64,000 nucleotides of DNA from Closterium sp. NIES-65 (lineage: Eukaryota; Streptophyta; Zygnematophyceae; Desmidiales; Closteriaceae), in assembly GCA_948144175.1 (NCBI GenBank), contig CANXME010000387.1, positions 1,268,501-1,332,500 on the forward strand, in the 5' to 3' direction. Every line of letters begins with the position of its first letter. Position 1 is the first letter of the stretch. Under the pieces are notes generated by a model. It did not search any database. It saw only the letters and a list, made by a program, of their open reading frames with translations, and was not told the DNA's origin. The position numbers and the translations under genes are program-made. Positions 49,757 to 60,091 of the stretch are shown here, piece by piece.

Positions 49757-51941
49757 GTGGCTACAGCAGCAGATTCTGCAAGAGGACTTCCGCAAGCGCC
49801 ACACGGGAGTTGGTGCTGCCAACAACACTGCTAAGGGGTATGGAGCTGCAAGAGGCAGCAGAGGAAGAGGGGGTGGGAGAGGCCGAGGCCGTAGGAGAGG
49901 CTTAGGCAGAGGGAGAGGCCGAGGTGACTACAACGAGGGGCATGGAAGCTCTGGAGGCAGGGGGAGCACCCGAATGGAGGGTGCGTGCTGGTACTGCAAG
50001 AAGGCTTGACACCTATGGTTCAAGTGTTTCAGCCGGCCCGAGGGATGGGCGCCCCCAGGCATGAAGCCACCAAGTGGTGAACGAGCACAAGGTGGCGCTG
50101 TGTAAAGTTCAGGTGCACAAGGTGATGGTGCACAAGGTAAAGCCGACCCTGGGATGTTCCTTATGGTTGAGGATGTAAAAGAGAATGGGGGTGATGTGGG
50201 TTCAGTTGGGAAGGTTGTGATGCACCCCCTCACTCACTGGGTAATTGATTCAGGTTGCACAAGTCACATGACACCGAGGGCAGATTTGCTTGATGAGGTA
50301 AAGCCCCCTGGGAAGATCAAGTTTGTGGCTGCTGCTTTAGGTGCTTTGCTCCCTGTGATTGGTGTTGGGAATGCCAAGGTATTGGGAGCCAATGGGGGGC
50401 TTTTGGCCTGGGGAATGTGCTGTTGGTTGAAGGTTTTCCGCTAACCTTCTTTCTGTGCGCCGGCTGCAGAAGAGCAAGGCCAAAGTGACCTTCGGCCCAA
50501 GCAGCTGCCGTGCAAAGATTGGGAGGTTGCTGTTGTAGGATTTGGAGGAGAAGAGCAGCTGCATCAAGGACCTTTGGCAGCTGCCCATTATCCCTTGGAA
50601 CGGGAAACCACCAGCAACGGCAGCGTAAGCAGCAACGGCTAAAGCAACTGCGGGAGGAGAGGAGACTGCACCAACTGATAGGGCCCTGGATGCACACAAG
50701 AAGGTGCAGCAGCCACAGCAGCCACATTGTGAGGTGCTTGCTGGTGTGGATGCGACAGCTGCATGGGCAAAGGCTTCATCTGGGAGTGGTGAAGCCGATT
50801 GGGAGACGTGGCACGAGAGGTTGTGTCACATTAACATTCTGATGCTGCAGAACTTGGTGAAATATGGGAGCTTGAAGGGGTTGGAGGTGAAGAGGGCATC
50901 GAAGGAGATTGAGAGCTGCCCTACATGCCTTGAGACCAAGTTCACGAAATTTCCCTTCATCAGCAGCACGGGACCAGCCAAGGCTCCACTTGCACTTGTG
51001 CACATGGATGTGCTAGGCCCCACGAGGGCGTTTTCTCTCTCGGGCAGCCGCTACTTCTTAACCATTGTGGACAACCACACGCGTGCGGTGTGGGTCTACC
51101 CTCTCAAGACCAAGGGGGAGGTGGCAGCGGCTATTCTCCAGGAGTGGATGCTGAGAGCTCAAAGGGAGAGCGGACACAAGGTGAAGGTGATCCGCATGGA
51201 AAATGGGGGAGAGTTCATTGGTGCTGATTTTGAGGCAGTGATGAAGAAGGGATCCAGCATCAGCTCACGGTGCCCTACAACCCTCAGCAGAACGGCGTAG
51301 CTGAGCGCTTCAACCGGACCCTGCAAGAAGGTGCTCGCACTCTCCTTGGGCGTGTAGGGCTGCCGGATCCGTTTTGGGTGACTGCATTGTGGCAGGTCGC
51401 CTTGTGAAGAACCGGGTGTTGGAGACTGTGCGGGACAAGCAGTGGGTCCCCTATACCAAGTGTTATGGGAGTGCACGTACAGTCAACATGCTGAGAGCCT
51501 ACGGGTGCATGGTGGTGTTTCATGTGCCTAAGGAGAAGAGGGGAAAGCTGGAAGCTTCTGGGAGATGGGGTGTGCATTTGGGACTTGCTAAGGATCACAA
51601 GGGCTGGTTGATATGGGACTTGACCAGCCAGCAGCTGACTGTGTCAAGGGATGTGAAGTTCCTTGAGTCCTTGAACTACAAGGAGTGGAAGCAGCAGCAA
51701 CAGAACCTTCCTGCTACACCATTGATTGTGGAGACCGATGAGGTGCAGCGGCCTTCAAGGCAAGGGGAGGTTTCTGTCTCCGAGGAGGAGATCTCTGGGG
51801 TGACTGAGGATGGGGGAGAACCTGAGGTGGTGGAGCAACAGCAGCAGCAGCAGCGCCAATGTGCTCCACGACGTGCCCCACGCCCGCCTCAGCGTCCTAG
51901 GAGGGATGTGCGCCCACCTATCAGGATGAGCTGTAATCACA
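49757..51941 (+). pseudogene. C7 zinc knuckle, protease and integrase
   Basis: Protease in frame 3: THWVIDSGCTSHMTPRADLL, catalytic Asp at 50247-50249. Integrase zinc region: ETWHERLCHINIL and CPTCLETKF. The core has HMDVLGP (first Asp at 51007-51009), then MENGGEF, where sister families have SDNGGEF, so the second Asp is Glu (51199-51201). A frameshift near 51250 leads to YNPQQNGVAERFNRTL. The C-terminal part (51374-51941) ends in a Gln run and PPIRMSCNH, where C8 inserts. Inactive. Confidence 0.87.
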
Positions 51942-52588
51942 TGTAGAATTCCACTACTATTGCAGCGTGATAGAGCTCAGAAGCAAGATTCTAACGCACC
52001 AAAGATTGAAGGAAACGGTCCACTATAGCCAGAGATACATGCAAACATAGTAGTGGTAATGACTTGGTTAACTTCTGGTTTGTGCTCTCTGGTTTTATAC
52101 TAGGACGCATTACAAAATATAAGCACACAACAAAGTGTCGACCCGGGTGGCACGTTGAATTTCGTCAACGCGAAATTCGAAGCCTTGAATCTTGCCGAGC
52201 GAATTCCATTGACTGGAATTCAGTAGACGAGAATTTCCACGAGATGAATTCCGTCGGCCACCAACTGTAACTCCCGTGCGAATTCCGTTGACTTCGACAC
52301 TTCGCTGCCAAGTTTCAAACCGAACACGACCCGAGACCGATTTCGCCAAACTATCCCCAATCTGTCCCCAAACTGTCCCCAAACTGTCCCAAAACTGTCC
52401 TGACAAGACACTTTCAGGACACTTGAATCGAAAGGTCTCCAGTTCGAAACTCGCGTGCACCATAACTAGCGCCTTAGCAGAAACTGTCCCGAATCTGTCC
52501 TGAGACACTTTCATGACAGATTTGAAGGTCACGAGTTCGAATCCTATCGCAAACATTTTGTTGCTCATAACAGCATTTCCTTCTAACA
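51942..52588 (-). repeat. C8 3' LTR (647 bp)
   Basis: Plus-strand ends TGTAGAATTCC and TTCCTTCTAACA. It contains three to four short direct repeats of AACTGTCCCC type (about 52365-52400) that are reduced in the other LTR, which explains most of the length difference. Confidence 0.9.
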
Positions 52589-54106
52589 CGCCCCCTTGCT
52601 GTCAGGAGTACGCTGGACCAGCCCGGCTGCTGCACAGCATCGGCTGAAGGCTGCCTTGTCGAGCCGCTTCGTGAAGAAGTCCGCGGGCTGCGCCGTAGTA
52701 GGGATGTGCTGCACCTCCAACTTTTTCATTCATACCATGTCCTGTAGCCACAAGTGGCGACGGTCCACATGCTTCATGCGCCCCTACAGCCCGCCCGCCT
52801 GGCTGAGCTAGACCGCTGACATGTTGTCGATGTACAAGGTGGTGGGGACACCCTTCTTAAGCAGTTCAAACTCCCACAGCAGGAACCTTAGCTTGCACCC
52901 CTCCTTTCCCGCTTCCACCGCAGCCACAAATTCGGTCTCGGTGGAGGAAAGTTTGATCGCACCCTATAGCTTCTTGGCCTGCCATGAAATGGCAGCTCCG
53001 CCAAGCTTGAAGAGGTAGCCTCCCATGGACGACAGGTTCTCCTTGTCGCCTGCATCATCTGCATACGCATACCCCACGAGAGTCAAACTCTTTGGTCCTC
53101 CCTTGAACAGTAGCCCCTTGTCCGGTGAGGCAGCCCAGTAGGAGAGTGTGCGGAAGAGCTCATGCCAATGCGCATCCGTCCCGAGGTGTGCACCTGCTAC
53201 AAGGCGGTCGGTCATGGTGCGATCGGCAAACAGTTCAGCATTCTCCATGGTAAAGCTGGTGGAGGAGAGAGGGGTGATCGGCTGCTTCTTCGGTGGCGCC
53301 CCCTTGAAGAAGCGCTGGTGCACTTTCGCCACATATGCATTCGCTTGCAGGAGGGGTGTCTTGTTGGGGCGGTCACGCACAATCTGCAGACCAAGATTGC
53401 CTTCCGTGGATGACATGTATTCCACCACAAGGAGACCTTTGTCCACCACCTTGCCTTCAGGTCCTGTCAAGGTTACTCCGAGGTTGATGATGACGCTCCC
53501 CAATCCCCCTTCCTCCTCAGCAACCTCATCCAAGTACTCCACATCATACACGATGTTCGTGCCATAAACACCTCCAGCAAGGAATGCCATGTTGTACATG
53601 TTGTTGCCATCATCCGTATCTGAGGCCGTCATGGTTGATGTGGGAAACCGTACAGGTGGCATACCCTTGTTGGACTTGCTAGAATGACATGGGGGTTGGG
53701 GAGTGGGCTGGAGGGGCGGAACCGTGGGTATGGGGTCCTTCCCTTGGGTTGCCGCCGATTTCAGGTACGTTGCCTCTCCTTCCTTGTCTTCATCAGCTGC
53801 ACGACGTTCATCCGCAGAGGGACCAACCTCTGGTCCTACAGGTGCCAAGCCAGCAGTTAAGGATGGAGAGAGAGCAAGCGGAGTCATGGTTGCATTGCTG
53901 CCCGCAGGGTCAAACGATTGTTCGCCCCCTTCCATGGACGGCACTAGGATTATGATGACGGTACGTGACGACGGCTGATTTTGCTCAGGGCCAACCTCCC
54001 CCTCTCGCTCGTCAGGCAGCGGAAGCGTTTGACGAGTGAGTTTGGCTTCTTGGGAGGAGGCGCTCGACGTGTCCTCCCATCCTATCTTTGGATCCATGCC
54101 TAGCAT
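52589..54106 (-). pseudogene. C8 linker, RT end and RNase H
   Basis: The 380-aa open part (52964-54106) starts with an acidic linker (MLGMDPKIGWEDTSSASSQE). It passes DVEYLDEVAEEEGG to LGLQIVRDRPNKTPLLQ, so the RT fingers and palm with the YVDD box are missing. RNase H begins SLTLVGYAYADDAGDKENLS and GGAAISWQAKKL; a stop then interrupts. Further RNase H motifs (STETEFVAAVEAG, YIDNMSAV, PADFFTKRLDKAAF) follow with more stops. Confidence 0.82.
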
Positions 54107-56050
54107 GCCACTGTTTGTGGCTGTCCACTACACCGCACCAGCATGGTCATTCTCAAGGTGAGTGTGCCGCAGGTTGAGCATCGCCTCGGTCCCCACCGCA
54201 TATGTTGTGAGGCTGACCGCTTCGTCATTCTCTTCCGGCGCACTTGACACCACCTCAGCAAATGCCTTAAGCATACCGTTGCATGCCACCTCACCCGCCA
54301 TGCCATTGCATGCCACCACAGCCGCCGTGCCGTTGCATGCCGCCGCAAGTCGCCCTGCCGTTGCATGCCGCTGCAGCCCCTGTGCCATTGCTCGCCACTC
54401 CACCCGCCATATTGGTGCATGCCGCTGCAGCCGCCGTGCCGTTGCATGCCGCTGTAGCCGTTGCACCGTTCCTTGCTGGCCCCGGTTTCAGGTCAAGGCA
54501 ATGAAGGCGATGGCGGTATCGTGACGTTGCAACTACTTGACCTCCTGATGCGATGATGCGAGTGACACCTTCCTCGGTTTGCATCTTTGCTCCCTTGTCT
54601 AAGAGCTGCCCAGGGGAGACCAAGATGGCCTTCATTCCAAGGCACAAAAAGGACATCATGTAGGGTCACACGCAAGTCGTTAGTGCCCTCCAGCAAAACC
54701 TCACCAACACCGGCAACTTCCTGCATAGAACCATCAGACCCTTTGACTGATTTCGTTGCAGATGGGTCACGTATCACCGTGAACCACTCCTTGCGACCGG
54801 TCATGTGTTGGGAGCATCCTAAGTCAAGGAACCACAAGTCCTTGTTGTCGGCCAGCAACTTTGCAGCCGAACACGCGACGGTGAGCGCCACGCCCTTCCC
54901 GTCTCCTTTAGCTACGTTCGCGGCTGCCGCGGGCATTGTATCTTTCTTCTTGTTGGGGCACTTGGCAGCCATGTGCCCCTCCTCATTAGAGTTGTAGCAG
55001 CAACCCCTTGAAGGGGGCTCGCTTCTTCTCCTGCTTGCCATCCTTCTTCTTGTCCTTCTGCTCTCATCCCCCTTTTCCTTCCTTCCCGTTGACCCCCGTT
55101 GTAGCCACGATGGTGTTGACAGCGCCCGGGAAAGCAGATGCATCACTGGTGATCCGCTTGTAACTCTGTTCGATGGAGAGAGTCTGCTCCTCCATCAACA
55201 CCTCGCTGCACACGCGTTCCACCGTCATGTGAGGGCTGGAAATTTCGAGCTTGCGGCGAAGAAATCAGTACACCGGTGGTAGGCCCTTCAGCACGTGGGT
55301 GGCAAACGTGGCCATGTGGACCTCCTGTCCAATGGTCAGCAGCTCTGCTCGGATGGTGCAGGCCCTATTGCAGTAGGATTCCGCCGTCTCATCATCTCCC
55401 TTCATGAGTTGGGCTAACTGGGTCTGAAGTAGGGAAGCGTGGAGGGCATCACGAACTTGATAAGTAGACAATATGTATGCCCATGCTAGCTGCCTGACTT
55501 TCTCTTGCTGAGAGAAACCAGAGATGGACATTTGGATGGGTGGAGAAACACATCAGTTCAGCACCATGAATGCAAGCATTTGGCCCTTTGCGTACTCCCT
55601 TCGTTGCAAGGGGTTGTTCGTGGCCGGGCTTGGTGCTGTCCCGTTGCAGAACTGCCACAAATCAGCACACTGGAGCTGAGGTCGGATGGCGCTGACCCAC
55701 GCGGTAAGGTCGTACCTTCCCTCCAGCAGCGACGTCTTGGAGATGTGTTCAACTCCAAACTTGAATTGACCGTAGCTCGTCCCGATCAATCCCGTGTAAA
55801 TGGTCGGTGCAACAGCTCCTCCGCCAATGCCCACGACAGTTGGAGCTTCATGCACAGCTCCTCCTACACCAGTTCCTCCTTGCTGGCCGCTCGCAGATGC
55901 TTGTCCGCCGCGCGCTCCCGAACCATGCGTAGTAGATGACCATCCACAATGAGGGCGACCTCCTCATCATGCAAGTTAGGGTGGTCCTCACGAATGGACG
56001 CCGCCAGCTCCTGACGGGCATTCAGGCCCTCGGCGCTCATTAACCACTCC
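54107..56050 (-). pseudogene. C8 gag, knuckle and protease remnant
   Basis: Minus-strand gag pieces are MEWLMSAEGLNARQELAASI (56050), LLEGRYDLTAWVSAIRPQLQ, and SISGFSQQEKVRQLAWAYIL to LKGLPPVY. The knuckle (about 54965-55010) reads CYNSNEEGHMAAKC, with the second Cys changed to Ser. The protease reads WFLDLGCSQHMTGRKEWF, so DSG is DLG. A GC-rich minisatellite (about 54290-54480) built on GCCGTGCCGTTGCATGCCGC follows in place of integrase. Non-functional. Confidence 0.83.
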
Positions 56051-56148
56051 ATCCGCGGTCAAAACGAGCGTCGGCCACACCAACGTAGGAACGAAGTGAT
56101 GGGAGGACGGAATAAGGCCGCTAGTTGGATCGACGCAGATAACGAAAA

Positions 56149-56158
56149 TCTGATACCA
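56149..56158 (-). other. C8 primer binding site
   Basis: Minus-strand TGGTATCAGA adjoins the 5' LTR, the core of the initiator Met-tRNA site. Confidence 0.82.
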
Positions 56159-56783
56159 TGTAGAATTCCAATACTATAGCAGCTTGATAGAGCTCAGAAG
56201 CACGATTCCAACGCACCAAATATTGCAGGAAACAGTCCACTAAAGCCAGAGATACACACAAACATAGTAGTGATATTGACTTGGTTAACTTCTGGTTTGT
56301 GCTCTCTAGTTTTATACTAGGACGCAATACAAAATATAAGCACACAATAAAGTGTCGACCCGAGTCGCACGTTGAATTTTGTCGACGCGAAATTCGAAGC
56401 CTTGAATTTTGCCGAGCGAATTCCATTGACTGGAATTCCGTAGACGAGAATTTCCACGAGAAGAATTCCGTCGACCACCGACTTTATCTCCCGTGCGAAT
56501 TTCGTTGACTTCGACACTTCGCTGCCAAGTTTCAAACCGAACACGACCCGAGACCGATTTCGCCAAACTGTCCCCAATCTGTCCCTAAACTGTAATGACA
56601 AGACAATTTCGGAACAATTGAATCGAAAGGTCTCCAGTTCGAAACTCGCGTGCACCATAACTAGCGCCGTAGCAGAAACTGTTCCAAATATATCCTGAGA
56701 CACTTTTAGGACAGATTTGAAGGTCACGAGTTTGAATCCCAGCGCATACATTTTGTTGCTCATGACAGCATTTCCTTCTAACA
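56159..56783 (-). repeat. C8 5' LTR (625 bp)
   Basis: Clearly the same sequence as 51942-52588, with many substitutions and a shorter AACTGTCCC tract. Confidence 0.9.
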
Positions 56784-56788
56784 TCCCA

Positions 56789-57727
56789 GTGGCTCACAAA
56801 ATGTTGAGCATGCTGGAAGTGTGGCCAAGCAGTGTGATGAGGAGGAGATAGCACACTGCTACTGGGCAGCCGTCCCTGAGCCCAAGACGCTAGCTGAGGC
56901 ATTGAGCGGGCCAGATGCTGAGAAGTGGAAGCAGAGCTGTGAAGGAGGAGTATGACTATCTGTTGGAGAATGAGACTTGGGAGTTGTGTCAGCTGCCTTC
57001 CAAGAGGAAGGCAATCTCTTCGAAGCTAATCTTCAGGCACAAGTATGGACCTGAAGGGGAGCTGACCCGCTACAAGTCGTGGCTTGTGGCTAAGGGGTTT
57101 CAGCAGACGAAGGGAAAGGACTTCGATGAGATATTTGCACCTGTGGGGAAAGGGACAGCACTGAGAGTGTCATTGGCAATGGCTGCAAACCGTGGATGGC
57201 GGGTGAAGCAGATGGACATTACCACCGCCTTCCTCAATGGGATCGTTATGGAGGAGTTGTATATGCTGCAGCCTGATGGGATAGATGATGGGAGCAGCAG
57301 GGTGTGCAGGCTGAAGAAGGCCATCTATGGCCTGAAGCAGGCTCCTCGTGCATGGTGCCACAAGCTAGAGGAGGCACTGCTGGCTGGGGGTTTCAAGAAG
57401 AGCGAGTGTGATTACAGCTTGTTCCTATTGCAAGAGAAGGAGCAGTTCCTCATGCTCTTGGTGTACGTGGATGACATCCTTCTTTTCTCCGAATTGTCTG
57501 CAATGATTGAGCGGGTGGAAGAGATGCTGGAGATGCAGTTCAAGTGTTCCAAGATGGGAGATGTGAAGTACTATCTGGGGATGCATGTAGAGAGGGACAA
57601 TGACAAGGGAGTGTTGAGGTTGCAGCAGAGGAAGTATTGTGAAGGGCTAGTTGAGAAGTATGGGCTCCAGGATGGAGGAAAGCTAGCAACCCCACTGCCT
57701 TTGGGGTTCACCGTGGAGCCTTGCTGA
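56789..57727 (+). pseudogene. C7 reverse transcriptase
   Basis: After C8 the RT start is frame-shifted (VPEPKTLAEALSGPDAEKW in one frame). It is then open at 56915-57727: YDYLLENETWELCQLPSKRK, SWLVAKGFQQTKGKDFDEIF, VKQMDITTAFLNG, KKAIYGLKQAPRAW and YVDD (57466-57477). The RT core residues look intact. It ends at a TGA caused by a frame change (57725-57727). Confidence 0.92.
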
Positions 57728-58460
57728 TGAGGAGGTGGTGGGTGAGAGTGACAGAAAGGTATTTGACTCCATGGTTGGGGCACTCAACTATGCGGCTAAC
57801 CATACGCGACCTGACATTGCCTTTGCTACATACAGGCTAGCCAGTGTGGTCTCCCGCCCCAGTCATGAGGAGATGGAAGCGGCCAAGAGGTTGGTACGTT
57901 ATGTGAGCGCTACGTCATCAGTGTGATTGGAGTACAGTGCTGTACGACAGAGGCTGCAGAGGGGTGCAGCTGATTTGAGCAAAGGGGAGATGCTCTTGAC
58001 CTGCTATACTGACGCTAGCTTCAACTCTGTGAAGACGGATGGCACCAGCATTGGAGGCTATGTGTGCTTATTTGGAGGTGGTGTAGTGAGCTAGTGCAGC
58101 AAGAAGCAGAATGAGGTGGGGCTGTCCTTGTGTGAGACAGAGTACATGGTCCTGCATCATGGGGCTAATGAGGTGGTGTGGCTGAGGCGTTTGTTAAAGA
58201 GATTGGAGCTGGTCAGGGGGAGCCGACTGTGATGTTCCTGTGACAATGAGTCGGTAGTGAAGTTAGCCAAAAATGCTTGTCTTCATGGGCTGACCGAACA
58301 CATCAGGCCTATGTGGCATTGGGTGAGGAAGCTCTTGGAAAAGGAGATGCGGCTGGAGATTGTGAAAACCCATCAGCAGGCGGCTGACATTCTCACCGAG
58401 CGCTTGGCTGAACCTGAGCATTGGAAGGTCATGAAGCTTGCTGGGATGAGTGTGCATTGA
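57728..58460 (+). pseudogene. C7 RNase H
   Basis: Motifs in order: FDSMVGALNYAANHTRPDIA, EEMEAAKRLVRYVSATSS, CYTDASFNSVKTDGTSIGGY, LCETEYMVLHHGANEVVWLR, CDNESVVKLAKNA and VKTHQQAADILTERLAEPEH. Stops occur after TSSV and in VVS-CSKK, and a small frame change near 58225. Natural stop at 58458-58460. Polypurine tract AGAGGGGGAG is at 58506-58515. Confidence 0.87.
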
Positions 58461-58517
58461 GGGTGCATACTTGAGCTATGGCATGTGGGATGATGGTACG
58501 CAGCCAGAGGGGGAGTT

Positions 58518-59703
58518 TGTTATGTGATGCTATCATTTGCATTCACGTCTGTCTACCTCCCATCATATGTTTGTGCATTGCATGCGTGATGTGAGCTTGC
58601 GCAAGAATTGTGTTCGGTGTGGTTTGTATTTTCTTAGTGTGTGTAAATATCATTTGGCTTGGGCAGATATCTGAAGTGACTTCTCTGTTCAAGAGCTTTC
58701 TGACGACCAAGAATCATCGTGATCGGAGCAAGAATGAGGAAGTTATGTTCGTTCGAAGTTCTGATTGGGATGCGACGACATTGAGAAGTTTGTTGAGTGA
58801 CTCAATATGGGGTACACACTTCTGGGGGTTGGGAAATTCGTTCCCATCACTGTAGTTGATGCCAAAGTGGTTGGGAGAAGCCAAACCAGGTTGGCAAGTG
58901 TGGCCAAGTTGGGTGAAGTGGATGGCATGGGTTTCGGAAAGTGACAAAGGTCAAAGTTGGGGTGCCTATATGGAGGAAAATTGTGTGGTATGGGGTTTCC
59001 TTGGTTGGGGACTCTCTTGAGACCTTCCCTTTCGCCCTCCTCTTCCCTCCAACCTGGTTCTTGTCACTTAAACTTCCTTTTGTAAAACTTGGGCTGATTA
59101 AGGCAAGTTTTTCAGTGGCAGCATACCCCCTAGTGCGCCAAAACTCATAACTCAAGAAATATTCCACCTTTCCATACGATTCAAATTGGAAATTCTGGCC
59201 ACGGACTAGGGCTACATTTTACGAGTGCAATTGAGTGAACAAACGAAGATTGCACTATCGAAGCAAGAGTACAATGAGCGAAGGCATGAGCGAAGAATAT
59301 ATAGCAAAACTATAGTGGTAACGGTAATGCGTGAATATAGGGTGCGCGACGGGCCTGGCGCCGAGGTTGGGAAATGATGAGGCGGAGGTCTAGAGCACGG
59401 GTTACCAACCAAACTGTGAGGTTGGGGCGCGTCGTGAACAGTGGCGGAAACAGTGTCGAGGTGAATGTCGCGAGTGGTAACGGATTACTGTTGGGTGCTA
59501 TTGGCGGGAACAGTGGTGTACGCGCTGAGCAGGGACGCAAAGTAAGGAAAAGGAATTTTCCTTACACTACAACATATATGAGTTTAATAAAGTTTTAACG
59601 GTGCGTTTTTTGTCGACGGCGTTTCTTGTGAACTCGACGTTTCTGTCCAAAAGTTTAGTCCAACGATTTTAAGATATTTTGGCTTCGTCCTTAGTCTCTA
59701 ACA
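58518..59703 (+). repeat. C7 3' LTR, enlarged by I1
   Basis: TGTTATGTGATG to TTAGTCTCTAACA; about 831 bp after removal of the I1 insert and its duplication. Substitutions and small indels relative to 48164-49020 mark an old element. Confidence 0.92.
59217..59566. mobile_element. I1, 350-bp unclassified insertion
   Basis: The 5' LTR of C7 lacks this segment. It is flanked by CTACA at 59212-59216 and 59567-59571. It begins TTTTACGAGTGC and ends TTTTCCTTACA; no clear inverted termini, no coding, and a TATATAG near 59299. It may be a degraded solo LTR or a small non-autonomous element. Confidence 0.7.
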
Positions 59704-59708
59704 CGTAG

Positions 59709-60072
59709 AGCTAAAAGCGCTGGACTCGCGCGATACATGGGTCTAGTCGATCGTGCAGTAGTGAACGGGAGTAGGGTGCTAAGCGAAAAATGGATTTTTT
59801 CGTCTCCAGACCACTGCCGACTGAACTATCGAGCGTTTCAAGGCCCTCTAGGTTGTACGCGGCTATGACCAGCGCCACTGCATCGATTTCGACCAGACCT
59901 TTGCCTCCAGTCGCAATACCTCGGTATGGATCCTACTCGCCATCACTGCCGCTAAGCACCTACCACTGCAGCGGATCAACGTCAAAAATGCATTTCTATA
60001 CGCGTTGGTTGATGCAACCATCTTCGTGGAGCAACCTCACACCTACGTGGAAGGAGACCCAAAAGTCTGCCG
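59709..60072 (+). pseudogene. H0 reverse transcriptase, N-terminal part
   Basis: The sequence continues RT from 48163: ELKALDSRDTWV, then in shifting frames KPRPLPTEL-like decay, SISTRPLPPVA and, clean in one frame, AKHLPLQRINVKNAFLYALV followed by DATIFVEQPHTYVEGD and KVCRL. These match copia RT fingers and the first Asp region (VKNAFL for the usual VKTAFL). It breaks off at about 60072; the YVDD part is not present anywhere in the window. Confidence 0.8.
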
Positions 60073-60091
60073 GCTGATGTAATCCCATATA

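Larger units (their letters stand above)
51942..56783 (-). mobile_element. Copia element C8, internally deleted
   Basis: 4842 bp, minus strand, with LTRs of 647 and 625 bp. Flanks are TCACA (51937-51941) and TCCCA (56784-56788), 4 of 5 bases matching. It has a primer site, gag, decayed knuckle and protease, then the RT C-terminal end and RNase H. Integrase and most of RT are missing. Confidence 0.9.
48164..59703 (+). mobile_element. Copia element C7, opened by C8
   Basis: A copia element of a different family with long LTRs (857 bp left; right copy 58518-59703 enlarged by I1). Flanks are TGTAG (48159-48163) and CGTAG (59704-59708), where H0 coding (MNVELKALD) requires the CGTAG form. It holds gag, protease, integrase, RT and RNase H, with C8 inserted between integrase and RT. 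Less GC-rich than C1-C6. Confidence 0.95.
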
